A stretch of 64,000 nt of DNA from an uncultured Prevotellaceae bacterium (GCA_902800435.1 CADCEQ010000002.1:1-64000), one strand, 5' to 3'; shown: positions 1 to 7,948, numbered from the stretch's first letter. Made by a program: numbers and translations. Notes: generated from the letters alone by a model not told the origin.

Positions 1-150
1 TCATTGACGGTTCGTTCAATTACCCAAGTACTCCGAAAAGTACTCGCTTCTTGTACTACTTGTCTGTTTATGGAAATCTTTCAAAGAACTCTTTCTTCAG
101 TGCCTCCTTTTCGAAAGCGGGTGCAAAGGTACGGTTTTTTTCCGAACCAG
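1..150 (-). promoter_or_regulatory. probable rRNA operon promoter and leader, reading out of the window
   Basis: Read on the minus strand, a TTTTG element is followed after 19 bp by TACCTTTG (123-130), which fits the Bacteroidetes promoter. Downstream comes a leader containing GAGTTCTTTGAAAGATTT and CATAAACAGACAAGTAGTAC, wording I recognise from the transcribed leaders of 16S rRNA operons in Bacteroides and Prevotella. The 16S gene itself would start beyond position 1 and is not visible, so the assignment rests on memory of the leader. Confidence 0.55.
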
Positions 151-250
151 CAAAACTTTTTGCGGAAAATTTGCGCTTTTTATGCAGGTTTTCTGCAAGT
201 CTTGACTTTTATCAAGACGCGGAGAAGCCTACACCTTATTATTATATACA

Positions 251-325
251 AGGAGATGGGGAGGTAAGGAGTTGTGGAGATGGGGAGGAGAGAAGATGAG
301 GAGGTGGGGAGGTAAAGGGAGTGGC
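251..325 (+). repeat. purine-rich degenerate tandem repeat
   Basis: Repeated GGAGATGGGGAGGT-like blocks lie between the outward rRNA promoter and the argR promoter. The tract is upstream of the argR -33 element, so it is probably not in the argR transcript. No gene is visible between 1 and 427. Confidence 0.6.
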
Positions 326-369
326 AGATACAAGGAAATGAACGTTTAAGATTCTTTTTTGCATAAAAA

Positions 370-401
370 TTTGGCGATATGCAGAAAAAGAGGTAATTTT
401 G
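370..401 (+). promoter_or_regulatory. argR promoter
   Basis: TTTG at 370-373 and TAATTTTG at 394-401 are separated by 20 bp, matching the Bacteroidetes TTTG/TAnnTTTG promoter. It is the only good promoter before argR. Confidence 0.7.
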
Positions 402-410
402 CAGCCCAAA

Positions 411-428
411 AGTGAATAAATATTCTTA
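411..428 (+). promoter_or_regulatory. ARG box (ArgR operator) overlapping the argR start
   Basis: The 18-mer contains TGAAT-AAAT-ATTC, which agrees with the ArgR half-site palindrome (TGAAT, four A/T, ATTCA) at all but one conserved base. It sits just downstream of the promoter and its last base is the A of the argR start codon. Binding here would block both early transcription and ribosome loading, so autoregulation of the cluster is likely. Confidence 0.6.
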
Positions 429-904
429 TGAAGACTAAGAACAACCGTTTAGAGACATTGCGGATGATTATCTCAAGCCGCGAATTAGGCAGTCAGGAGG
501 AGCTGCTCAGTGCCCTGCATGACGAGGGGTTCCAAGTGACGCAAGCCACCCTGAGCCGCGACCTGAAGCAGTTGAAAGTGGCGAAGGCTGCCACGCTGCG
601 CGGCAACTACGTCTACGTGCTTCCTAACGAGACCATGTACAAGCGCGTATCGACACCCGGCCATATCCGTGAAATGATGACTACGCCAGGCTTTATAAGC
701 ATCAACTACTCCGGCAACATGGGCGTCATCAAAACCCGTCCGGGCTATGCCAGTGCCATTGCGTGGAACATCGACTCAAGCGACATTCCGCAGATCTTAG
801 GCTCCATTGCCGGCGACGACACCATTTTCATTGTCATCCGCGAAGGCGTAAGCCATGAGGAGGTGACAGAAGCCATCAAACAGATATTGAAGATTGAACA
901 TTAA
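428..904 (+). CDS. argR: arginine repressor ArgR
   Basis: 158 residues, the usual size of ArgR. The N-terminal winged helix-turn-helix (about residues 8-70) includes the family signature SRDLKQLKV-like segment at about 43-52. The C-terminal half, with the conserved TRPG (about 104-107) and GDDTIFIV (about 136-143), is the arginine-binding hexamerisation domain. In the family it binds ARG boxes when charged with L-arginine and represses biosynthesis. It is the first gene of argR-GNAT-argG-argC, with 6 bp to the next gene, and its own start overlaps a near-consensus ARG box. Start chosen at the ATG just after the promoter. Confidence 0.95.
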   Translation: MKTKNNRLETLRMIISSRELGSQEELLSALHDEGFQVTQATLSRDLKQLKVAKAATLRGNYVYVLPNETMYKRVSTPGHIREMMTTPGFISINYSGNMGVIKTRPGYASAIAWNIDSSDIPQILGSIAGDDTIFIVIREGVSHEEVTEAIKQILKIEH

Positions 905-910
905 TATATA

Positions 911-1528
911 ATGGAACAGGAAACAGAAATTGAAGTATTAGTAGCGGGGCCGGAGCACGAGAAGTACGTCGACACCATTCTTGACACCATTGCCGAAGCC
1001 GCCAAGGTGCGCGGCACGGGTATTGCCAAGCGTACACACGAGTATCTGGCCAAGAAGATGATGGAGGCCAAGGCCGTCATCGCCCTTCGCAAGAGCGACG
1101 GCCGCTTTGCCGGTTTCAGCTACATCGAGACGTGGGAGAACCAGCAGTATGTCACCACGTCGGGACTGATTGTACACCCGGACTTCCGCGGCCTGCACAT
1201 CGCCAAGCGCATCAAGGACATGACGTTCACGCTGGCCCGTACACGCTGGCCTCACGCCAAGATTTTCTCGCTGACCAGCGGTGCAGCGGTGATGAAGATG
1301 AACACGGCACTGGGCTACCAGCCCGTGACCTTTGCCGACCTCACGGACGACGAAGCCTTCTGGAAAGGATGCGAGGGATGTGTGAACTACCCGGTGCTGC
1401 GTGAGCGTAACCGCAAGTTCTGCATTTGCACCGCCATGCTCTTCGACCCGACGGAGCACCTGCCGGTCAAACTGCCCGACGAAGTACTGTCACGCATCAA
1501 ACACTTACAGGAACTGGAGGAAAATTAA
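911..1528 (+). CDS. GNAT-family N-acyltransferase of the arginine cluster (ArgA-like)
   Basis: 205 residues. The acyl-CoA binding motif A is visible as VHPDFRGLHIAKRI (about residues 88-101), so this is a GNAT fold enzyme. The gene lies between argR and argG with tight spacing, the same place as in Bacteroides arg clusters. These bacteria lack a classical ArgA/ArgJ here and are known to route arginine synthesis through N-succinyl intermediates, so the inferred job is the first acylation of glutamate (acetyl or succinyl). The sequence alone does not show which acyl donor is used. Confidence 0.75.
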   Translation: MEQETEIEVLVAGPEHEKYVDTILDTIAEAAKVRGTGIAKRTHEYLAKKMMEAKAVIALRKSDGRFAGFSYIETWENQQYVTTSGLIVHPDFRGLHIAKRIKDMTFTLARTRWPHAKIFSLTSGAAVMKMNTALGYQPVTFADLTDDEAFWKGCEGCVNYPVLRERNRKFCICTAMLFDPTEHLPVKLPDEVLSRIKHLQELEEN

Positions 1529-1530
1529 AG

Positions 1531-1593
1531 GATTGAAAAATTGAAGAATTGAAGGATTGAAGGATTGAAGGATTGAAGAATTGAAAGATTGAA
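1531..1593 (+). repeat. 8-bp tandem repeat ATTGAAGR, eight units
   Basis: ATTGA begins at 1532, 1540, 1548, 1556, 1564, 1572, 1580 and 1588, an exact 8-bp period. It fills the gap between the GNAT stop codon and the argG start, purine-rich on the mRNA strand, and occupies the place of the argG ribosome binding site. Confidence 0.95.
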
Positions 1594-1598
1594 ATAAT

Positions 1599-2801
1599 AT
1601 GGCAAACAAGAAAGTAGTAGTAGCATTCAGTGGTGGACTTGACACCAGCTACACCGTGATGAAACTGACCCAGGACGGCTGGGACGTGTATGCAGCCTGC
1701 GCCAATACTGGCGGCTTTTCGGCTGAACAGTTGAAAACCAACGAGGAGAACGCCTATAAGCTGGGCGCCAAGGCCTACGTGACGCTCGACGTAACGCAGG
1801 AGTACTATGAGAAGTCGCTAAAGTACATGATCTTCGGCAACGTGCTGCGCAACAACTGCTACCCCATCTCCGTGTCGTCGGAGCGCATCTTCCAGGCTAT
1901 CGCCATCGCGCGCTATGCCAAGGAGATTGGTGCCGACGCCATCGCCCACGGTTCGACGGGTGCCGGCAACGACCAGATACGCTTCGACATGACGTTCCTC
2001 GTGATGGCTCCCGGCGTGGAGATTATCACGCTTACGCGCGACAAGAAGCTGACGCGCAAAGAGGAGGTGGACTTCCTGAACGAGCACGGCTTCTTTGCTG
2101 ACTTCACCAAGCTGAAGTACTCGTACAACGTCGGCATCTGGGGCACCAGCATCTGCGGCGGCGAACTGCTCGACCCGACGCAGGGATTGCCTGAGGATGC
2201 CTATCTGAAGCACGTCACCGCCAAGGAGCCGGAGTCGCTGCTGAAGATTCAGTTCGAGAAGGGCGAGATTGTCGGCGTGAACGGTGAGAAGTTCGACGAC
2301 CGTGTGAAGGCTATCCAGAAGATTGAGGAGATAGGTGCCTCGTATGCCATTGGCCGCGACGCCAACGTCGGCGATACGATTATCGGCATCAAGGGCCGCG
2401 TCGGCTTCGAGGCTGCTGCACCGAAGCTTATTATCGAGGCCCACCGCCTGTTAGAGAAGTCGACGCTCTCGAAATGGCAGCAGTACTGGAAAGACCAAGT
2501 GGCCAACTGGTACGGTATGTTCCTGCACGAGAGTCAGTACTTGGAGCCGGTGATGCCCGACATCGAAGCTATGCTGACCTCGAGCCAGCGCAACGTGACG
2601 GGAACCGCCATCCTGAAGTTGCGCCCCTACGGCTTCGAGACGGTCGGCATCGACAGCGAGAACGACCTGACGAAGTCGAAGCTGGGCGAGTACGGCGAGA
2701 CGCAAACCGGCTGGACCGCCGACGAGGCCAAGGGCTTCATCAAGGTCAGCAGTACACCGCTACGCGTGTACTACGGCATTCACAAAGATGAACAGAGATA
2801 A
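1599..2801 (+). CDS. argG: argininosuccinate synthase ArgG
   Basis: 400 residues, normal length. The ATP pyrophosphatase P-loop AFSGGLDTS is at residues 9-17. The enzyme joins citrulline and aspartate to argininosuccinate at the cost of ATP to AMP, in the cytoplasm. The N-terminal ATP-binding domain is followed by the synthetase domain with HGSTGAGNDQIRF (about 117-129). It follows the GNAT gene across an 8-bp repeat tract and precedes argC, in the same direction, and is probably in the argR transcript. Confidence 0.95.
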   Translation: MANKKVVVAFSGGLDTSYTVMKLTQDGWDVYAACANTGGFSAEQLKTNEENAYKLGAKAYVTLDVTQEYYEKSLKYMIFGNVLRNNCYPISVSSERIFQAIAIARYAKEIGADAIAHGSTGAGNDQIRFDMTFLVMAPGVEIITLTRDKKLTRKEEVDFLNEHGFFADFTKLKYSYNVGIWGTSICGGELLDPTQGLPEDAYLKHVTAKEPESLLKIQFEKGEIVGVNGEKFDDRVKAIQKIEEIGASYAIGRDANVGDTIIGIKGRVGFEAAAPKLIIEAHRLLEKSTLSKWQQYWKDQVANWYGMFLHESQYLEPVMPDIEAMLTSSQRNVTGTAILKLRPYGFETVGIDSENDLTKSKLGEYGETQTGWTADEAKGFIKVSSTPLRVYYGIHKDEQR

Positions 2802-2803
2802 AG

Positions 2804-2930
2804 AGACCCACCCCCAACCCCTCCCTGAATGGAGGGGAGTAATTACCTCTAAACGTATAATAAAATGGAGAATCATATTGCAAAAGTATCTACTCCCCTC
2901 CCTCATAGGGAGGGGCAGGGGGGTGGGTCT
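2804..2930. repeat. paired GC-rich palindromic element straddling the argC start (copy 1)
   Basis: Left arm 2804-2846 begins AGACCCACCCCC and contains CCCCTCCCT-n4-GGAGGGG; the right arm 2890-2930 is its inverted copy, ending GGGGGGTGGGTCT. Each arm is itself a small palindrome. The 43-bp spacer holds the argC start codon (2865), so the right arm is translated as argC codons 10-22. A second copy lies at 40525-40668 around the bamA start. Confidence 0.9.
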
Positions 2931-3896
2931 GCTGTTAGGGTAGGCATTCTTGGTGCCGCCGGCTATACAGGCGGCGAGCTCATCCGCCTGCTGCTGAACC
3001 ACCCCGAGGCAGAGATTGTCTTTGCCAACTCGGAGAGCAATGCGGGGAATCTGGTGAGCGACGTGCATGAAGGACTGGTCGGGGACACCGACCTGCGCTT
3101 TACCGACGCGATGCCCTTCGAGGATGTCGATGTCGTGTTCTTCTGCTTCGGTCACGGCAAGAGCGAGGCGTTTCTCAAGGAGCATACAATACCCGAAGGC
3201 GTGAAGATTATCGACCTGGCCCAGGACTTCCGCATCAAGGGCGACCACGACTACGTCTACGGGCTGCCCGAGATTAACAAGGCAGAAATTCAGCAGGCAC
3301 AGCACGTGGCTAATCCTGGCTGCTTTGCCACCTGCATACAGCTCGGACTGCTGCCCGCCGCCAATCTGAATCTGCTGAAGTACGACGTCAGCGTGAACGC
3401 CATCACCGGCTCCACGGGTGCCGGCCAGAAGCCCGGCGCGACTACCCACTTCTCGTGGCGTAACAACAACCTGAGCATCTACAAGCCGTTCACCCACCAG
3501 CACCTGGCCGAAATCCGGCAGTCGCTGACGCAGGTGCAAGGGCACTTAGACGTAGACATCGACTTCATCCCCTATCGCGGCGACTTCGCCCGTGGCATCT
3601 TCTGCACGGAGGTTATCCGTACGAAGGCCCCCGCCGACGAGGTCATCCAGGCCTACAAGGACTTCTACGCCGATGCCGCCTTTACCCACTACAGCGACAA
3701 GTCGATAGACCTGAAGCAGGTGGTGAACACCAACAAGTGTCTGGTGCATATCGATGCCTTCGACAACAAGCTGCTTGTTACCTCGTGTATCGACAACCTG
3801 CTGAAGGGAGCCGTCGGCCAGGCCGTGCAGAACATGAACCTCATGTTCGGCATCGACGAGACTGCCGGTCTCAGGCTGAAAGCCTCAGCATTCTAA
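2865..3896 (+). CDS. argC: N-acetyl/N-succinyl-gamma-glutamyl-phosphate reductase ArgC
   Basis: 343 residues, slightly longer than usual. The NADP-binding segment GILGAAGYTGGELIRLL begins near residue 27, and the catalytic cysteine lies in NPGCFAT (about 151-157). It reduces acyl-glutamyl phosphate to the semialdehyde. Residues 1-24 are not family sequence: they include STPLPHREGQGGGS, which is the translation of a GC-rich palindromic repeat arm. No other in-frame ATG or GTG lies between that and the Rossmann motif, so the extension appears to be really translated. A terminator follows the stop codon. Confidence 0.92.
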   Translation: MENHIAKVSTPLPHREGQGGGSAVRVGILGAAGYTGGELIRLLLNHPEAEIVFANSESNAGNLVSDVHEGLVGDTDLRFTDAMPFEDVDVVFFCFGHGKSEAFLKEHTIPEGVKIIDLAQDFRIKGDHDYVYGLPEINKAEIQQAQHVANPGCFATCIQLGLLPAANLNLLKYDVSVNAITGSTGAGQKPGATTHFSWRNNNLSIYKPFTHQHLAEIRQSLTQVQGHLDVDIDFIPYRGDFARGIFCTEVIRTKAPADEVIQAYKDFYADAAFTHYSDKSIDLKQVVNTNKCLVHIDAFDNKLLVTSCIDNLLKGAVGQAVQNMNLMFGIDETAGLRLKASAF

Positions 3897-3909
3897 ACAG
3901 TACAACAAG

Positions 3910-3937
3910 AAAAGCCCGGCAACCATGCCGGGCTTTT
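3910..3937. terminator. bidirectional terminator between argC and the PstS-like gene
   Basis: AAAAGCCCGGC and GCCGGGCTTTT form an 11-bp stem with a 6-nt loop. It has A tract on one side and T tract on the other, so it can serve both convergent genes. Confidence 0.85.
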
Positions 3938-3945
3938 CCTTTGAA

Positions 3946-5157
3946 TCAAAACACTATCTTCCTGTGCAGAATGACATTGTTATCTAACCACACCTTTATA
4001 ATATGCAAACCACACAACTCAAGCGGTATGCTTAGGCTGCGTGAGCTTATCACACTCCGAAAGACGGTCTTCCCGCCCAAATCAACTATTTCCATTCTTT
4101 GGGGCAAGGCAGAAGAAGAGATGCTGATGGCATGATTGCTGTATTCCAATTCTGCTGTTTCACGTCCCAACGCCCGTATTCCTGTTGTTGTCTGCAAAGG
4201 CACGTAGCCGCTTTCATCGACGATGGCCTGTCCCTGTTCGGTTGTAAGAAAGTCGAATAATCTGTAAGCCACAGAAGACTTGTCAATATCGGAACGCACG
4301 GCTGTATATATATTCGACGTATATGGATAGGTGCCGTTTATGACATTCTCCTTGGTCATTGCCACTCCGTTCACTCCGATTGCCTTTGTACTGCCACTTC
4401 CAACCATGACCTTGTAATAGTAAAAAGGCGTAAAAGCTATGCCCGCTGTGTCCTGTTCGATTTGGTAATAGGGCGTCATCATGGTTCTGCCTATCTGCAT
4501 TTCAGGGAAGTCCTTGATTGCCAGTCCTTTCATTACCATCATCTCGAACTTCTCCTGGCTGCCAGAGTTTCTGTCTCTTACATAAGGTTTCATCACGCAA
4601 TCCAGTCCTCCTACCTCTGCCCAGTTCACGATGTTCCCCGTATAGATACCCTGGATTTGTTCAATGGAAAGGTTGTTGACCGGGTTTTTCAGATTAACCA
4701 TGAAGGCAAGAGCATCCCTTGCAATAGGTTTCTCTATCAGCGTTACCCCCTGTTCTTCGGCATAAGCCTTCTCGTCACGAGAGATACTCCTTGCCGTAAT
4801 GATCATCTCGACTTTGTCATCAATCAGATTGACAAACGACTGGTGCGTATTGGAATTCAGCAAGCGCTTTGTCAATAATTCCCGTGTCTCATCCTCGGTA
4901 CAAGTAAACTTTGGCTCAACTTGTTTGGGCGCTTCCTCCGGATTTTGGATGAACGGGCTTGACTGCCACTCGTAATCAAAGCCCAACAGCTTGCACATTA
5001 GTATATATCGCAGCGGGCTTGTGGAATTAGAACCATCTATCACCGGAAAGTTGCTGATGGTCACGTCTCTTAAACTCGCTGGAATAGTCGTCTCATCCTC
5101 TCCACGACAAGACAGAATGGAAAAGAAGGAAAGCAGGATGATAAGTCGCTTATTCAT
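3946..5157 (-). CDS. PstS-like substrate-binding lipoprotein with a Por-like C-terminal tail
   Basis: 403 residues from the ATG at 5157 (an upstream GTG at 5166 is less likely). A lipoprotein signal ends in SILSC, with the lipid cysteine at residue 17. The body is a type 2 periplasmic binding fold of the PstS kind: IDGSNSTSPL near residue 40, the segment GIYTGNIVNWAEVGG around 186-200, and RNSGSQEKFE. The last 70 residues (GGKTVF...GLHIIKVW...RKIVF) do not belong to PstS and resemble a type IX (Por) sorting tail. No pst transport genes are adjacent, so phosphate transport is not supported; a sensing or surface-binding role is equally possible. Confidence 0.65.
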   Translation of the reverse strand: MNKRLIILLSFFSILSCRGEDETTIPASLRDVTISNFPVIDGSNSTSPLRYILMCKLLGFDYEWQSSPFIQNPEEAPKQVEPKFTCTEDETRELLTKRLLNSNTHQSFVNLIDDKVEMIITARSISRDEKAYAEEQGVTLIEKPIARDALAFMVNLKNPVNNLSIEQIQGIYTGNIVNWAEVGGLDCVMKPYVRDRNSGSQEKFEMMVMKGLAIKDFPEMQIGRTMMTPYYQIEQDTAGIAFTPFYYYKVMVGSGSTKAIGVNGVAMTKENVINGTYPYTSNIYTAVRSDIDKSSVAYRLFDFLTTEQGQAIVDESGYVPLQTTTGIRALGRETAELEYSNHAISISSSALPQRMEIVDLGGKTVFRSVISSRSLSIPLELCGLHIIKVWLDNNVILHRKIVF

Positions 5158-5183
5158 ATTCTTCACTTTGTTTGATTAGAGTG

Positions 5184-5191
5184 CAAAGATA
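5184..5191 (-). promoter_or_regulatory. -7 element of the PstS-like gene
   Basis: Minus-strand TATCTTTG followed by CAC, 27 bp upstream of the start codon. No convincing -33 TTTG is seen. Confidence 0.55.
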
Positions 5192-5297
5192 ACGAAAAGT
5201 TCCCAATAACACACAACTTTGGGAGGAGAATTATGAGAAAAGAGCTTATAGATTGTGAAAAATGCTGCCCACAGGACCATTATCGGCGAAAAAGTAG

Positions 5298-5305
5298 TAA
5301 CTTTG
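5298..5305 (+). promoter_or_regulatory. -7 element of the thioredoxin-like gene
   Basis: TAACTTTG followed by CAGC, 34 bp before the ATG at 5339. It lies inside a longer upstream reading frame, which argues for the downstream start. Confidence 0.6.
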
Positions 5306-5338
5306 CAGCAAATAAGAAAAGAGAAGAATAGAACCAAT

Positions 5339-7213
5339 ATGAAGCAAATCATCATCACCACCCTGCTGGCCCTCGTAGCAATTGCAGGACAGGCGCAGAA
5401 GAAAGAGGTTGTTTGGGACGAGCCATCGGCCTTTATGGGAACGTATAACTCGGAGTTCGTCATCAACAAGGTAGAGCTGAAGCAGACAGAAACGGTGCTC
5501 CACATCCTGGCCAACTACCGTCCGGGCAGTTGGATTCGCTTTGCCAAGGAGTCGTTCGTGCAGACGCCCGACGGCAAGAAGTACGCCTTTACGGGTGGTG
5601 CCAAGACCAGCGAGAAGGAATCGGACCTCACCCCCGACTCGCTCTTCTGGATGCCTGAAAGCGGTATGGCCCATCTGGCGCTGCACTTCAAGCCCGTGCC
5701 TCTGGACACAAAGGAGTTGGACTTCTCGGAGGGCGATTTCGACGGTGCCTTCCGCTTCTTCAACATCAGCGACTCGAAGGCGAAACAGAAGGTGGAGATT
5801 CCTGCCGACTGGAAGAACGTAAAATACGCCAAGGACGAGACGCTGCCCGTCGCCAAGATTAATAAAGGTGTGGCCACCATCAAGGTGAAGATGCTGGGCT
5901 ATAAGCCAGGCATGGATTTGGATTTCTTTGTGGGCACCTTTATACCGTTAGGCTCGAAGGAACGTTTCGACAAGACTTTCCGCTTTGCCAATGATGGCAC
6001 GGTGAAGGTAGAGGTTCCCCTGCGGCTGACGCGCGAGGTGACTGTTGGCGTGCGTGGATTGGCTTTCGGCAATATCGTCATCGCCCCAGGACAGGAGACG
6101 GAGATACTGATGAAGATCTGTAGCGACAACAAGCCGTTCCTCGCCTTCAAGGGCTACATGGCCAAGACCAACATGGACCTGGTGAATGCGAAAAAAGCCA
6201 ACGAAGCCGTCGATCTCGTCGGTAATGATGACAAGGTATTCCTGAAGGTCAAGGAGTGCAAGACGAAGGAGGAGCGCCTGCAATGTCTGCAGGACATCTT
6301 CGACCAGCGCGTGGCCACTATCAGGAAATCGAAATACACCACAGCAGCCCAGGACCTGCTGTGCATGATGGCAGAGTCGAACTACGTGAAATGGACGCGC
6401 CAGTTCGCATTCACGTATAGCTGTTATTATGTGGACGAAGACGGAACGGTGGTCTGGTCTCAACGCGATCTCTTTGAGAATATGGAGAAGAACAAGGACC
6501 TGCTTCCGCTTTCAGAGGAGGAAGAGGCCTACTCGTGGAAGTACCTGAATGAGCCAACATCGCCCTGCAGCCAGGAGTTCTGGGATGCCCCGCTGAGCAT
6601 ATTCGACAAAAAAGCCGCTGAGAAGAATGTCTATAACAACGAGCTTAGATGCATACAATCCGCCATGGACCCCGGGCAGGCGAACCTGATGGATCTGTAT
6701 CTCGAGGTGATGAAACACGAGGACTGCAAGAACGTCCTCCTTGAGTATAAGGCCGAGCAGAAGCGCATTGCCGACGAGCTGGCCAGTCAGGAGAGCGTCT
6801 TCTATCAGAAGCTCGACGACGTAGCCCCAGAGAACATCCTGCAGACCATCCTCGACAAGTATAAGGGCAAGGTGGTGCTCATCGACATCTGGGCCACGTG
6901 GTGCGGCCCCTGCCGTGCAGGTCATCAGGCCATGAAGCCGTGGAAGCAGGAATTGAAGGGCAAGAACGTCCAGTTTGTCTATATCACCTCGCCCTCATCG
7001 CCGCTGAAGACCTGGCAGGAGATGATCAAGGACATCGACGGCCACCACTACTACCTGACGAAGGAACAGTACGACTACATCCTCAACAAGTACGAGTCGG
7101 AGGGCATTCCCACCTATGCCATTTACGACAAGGACGGCAGTCAGACATTCAAAGCCATTGGCTTCTCCGGGCTTGAGCCCTTTAAGGAGGCCATAGAGAA
7201 AACGCTGAAATAA
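5339..7213 (+). CDS. secreted TlpA/thioredoxin-fold protein
   Basis: 624 residues from the ATG at 5339, chosen because it begins a clean Sec signal peptide (MKQIIITTLLALVAIAGQAQ) and lies after the promoter. The N-terminal half is beta-rich and unassigned, the middle is helical and charged, and the last 140 residues form a TlpA/AhpC-type thioredoxin domain with the redox motif WATWCGPC near residues 520-527 and the cis-proline segment EGIPTYAI. It should act in the periplasm in disulphide exchange. Such long TlpA-like proteins are common in Bacteroidales, but their substrates are not known. Confidence 0.8.
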   Translation: MKQIIITTLLALVAIAGQAQKKEVVWDEPSAFMGTYNSEFVINKVELKQTETVLHILANYRPGSWIRFAKESFVQTPDGKKYAFTGGAKTSEKESDLTPDSLFWMPESGMAHLALHFKPVPLDTKELDFSEGDFDGAFRFFNISDSKAKQKVEIPADWKNVKYAKDETLPVAKINKGVATIKVKMLGYKPGMDLDFFVGTFIPLGSKERFDKTFRFANDGTVKVEVPLRLTREVTVGVRGLAFGNIVIAPGQETEILMKICSDNKPFLAFKGYMAKTNMDLVNAKKANEAVDLVGNDDKVFLKVKECKTKEERLQCLQDIFDQRVATIRKSKYTTAAQDLLCMMAESNYVKWTRQFAFTYSCYYVDEDGTVVWSQRDLFENMEKNKDLLPLSEEEEAYSWKYLNEPTSPCSQEFWDAPLSIFDKKAAEKNVYNNELRCIQSAMDPGQANLMDLYLEVMKHEDCKNVLLEYKAEQKRIADELASQESVFYQKLDDVAPENILQTILDKYKGKVVLIDIWATWCGPCRAGHQAMKPWKQELKGKNVQFVYITSPSSPLKTWQEMIKDIDGHHYYLTKEQYDYILNKYESEGIPTYAIYDKDGSQTFKAIGFSGLEPFKEAIEKTLK

Positions 7214-7240
7214 GATTGTACAGAATTCAAAACCATCATT

Positions 7241-7882
7241 ATGCCACGCAAGACCAACGGAATAGTGTTTGAACTGCACCCCGGCCCGAAGCACGACGAG
7301 GAGGGCAGGCCGCTGCTATACGCCCGACCCGCCTCGGGACAGAAGAAGACGATGAAACAGCTCGACGACTTCTGCGCCGAATACCGCAACCTGCAGAAGG
7401 GCGAAATGGAGCGGCTGTTCAACCTTTTCCTCGACGTGGCCGGCGACTGGCTGGCACAGGGCTACCGCGTGGAGACGCCCATTGGCTCGCTGGCCATGAA
7501 GCTGAAGCTGGTTGGCGAGCACAGCGACCCCGACAAGGTGACGGGGCGCGACATCATCTACAACGGCGTGGAGTTCACGCCCTCGAAGGAGCTCATCGCC
7601 CGAGCCGGCAGCAACCGCGAAGGCTTCCGCAAGAAGAGCGGCACGGTGGGCAACAGTCAGATGTACGACCCGAAGGCTATGGAAGAGGCGCTGCGCAAGA
7701 GTCTGACTTTAGGCTACACGTCGGTGAGCACCTTCATGCACTTCAGCGGTCTGAAGCGCGACTCGGCCCAGAGGTTTCTCGACAGCCTTTGCCAAGGCGA
7801 AGACGCCCGCCTGCGGAGGAGACGGAATGGCAAGTCGTATATCTACTCTCCCCGAACGCCCAAAGCCCCCGAACAAAAATAG
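7241..7882 (+). CDS. HU-like DNA-binding protein with C-terminal winged-helix-like region
   Basis: 213 residues. Residues 35-125 match the HU/IHF-like core seen in the Bacteroidetes HU-like family (QLDDFCAEYR helix, then VETPIGSLAMKLKLVG strands). Residues 145-200 (LRKSLTLGYTSVSTFMHFSGLKR... then RRRRNGKSYIYSP) look like a helix-turn-helix or winged helix. Strongly basic near the end. It follows the thioredoxin-like gene by 27 bp. Target and role are unknown. Confidence 0.65.
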   Translation: MPRKTNGIVFELHPGPKHDEEGRPLLYARPASGQKKTMKQLDDFCAEYRNLQKGEMERLFNLFLDVAGDWLAQGYRVETPIGSLAMKLKLVGEHSDPDKVTGRDIIYNGVEFTPSKELIARAGSNREGFRKKSGTVGNSQMYDPKAMEEALRKSLTLGYTSVSTFMHFSGLKRDSAQRFLDSLCQGEDARLRRRRNGKSYIYSPRTPKAPEQK

Positions 7883-7904
7883 GTACCGAGCCAAAGCTCC
7901 CCAC

Positions 7905-7948
7905 ATGCCGACCCCGAGTTCCCGATATGCGGAGCCCGGGGTCGGCAT
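7905..7948. repeat. inverted repeat, possible terminator of the HU-like gene
   Basis: ATGCCGACCCC (7905-7915) and GGGGTCGGCAT (7938-7948) pair perfectly, and the inner bases partly extend the stem. No T tract follows. The rest of 7883-8144 holds imperfect GCCGCC/CTCCCCGC-rich repeats (7955-8065) and no gene that I can support. Confidence 0.55.

Noticed and set aside
1531..1593. CRISPR array
   Set aside because: Units are 8 bp without spacers and no cas gene is present; the same holds for all other tandem repeats in the window.
2865..2935. frameshift or mis-called start at the 5' end of argC
   Set aside because: No in-frame ATG or GTG exists between the repeat-coded segment and the Rossmann motif, so the odd N terminus is best taken as a translated repeat insertion.
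5255..5338. upstream extension of the thioredoxin-like protein (start at 5255)
   Set aside because: The extension covers the -7 promoter element and hides the signal peptide; the ATG at 5339 fits better.
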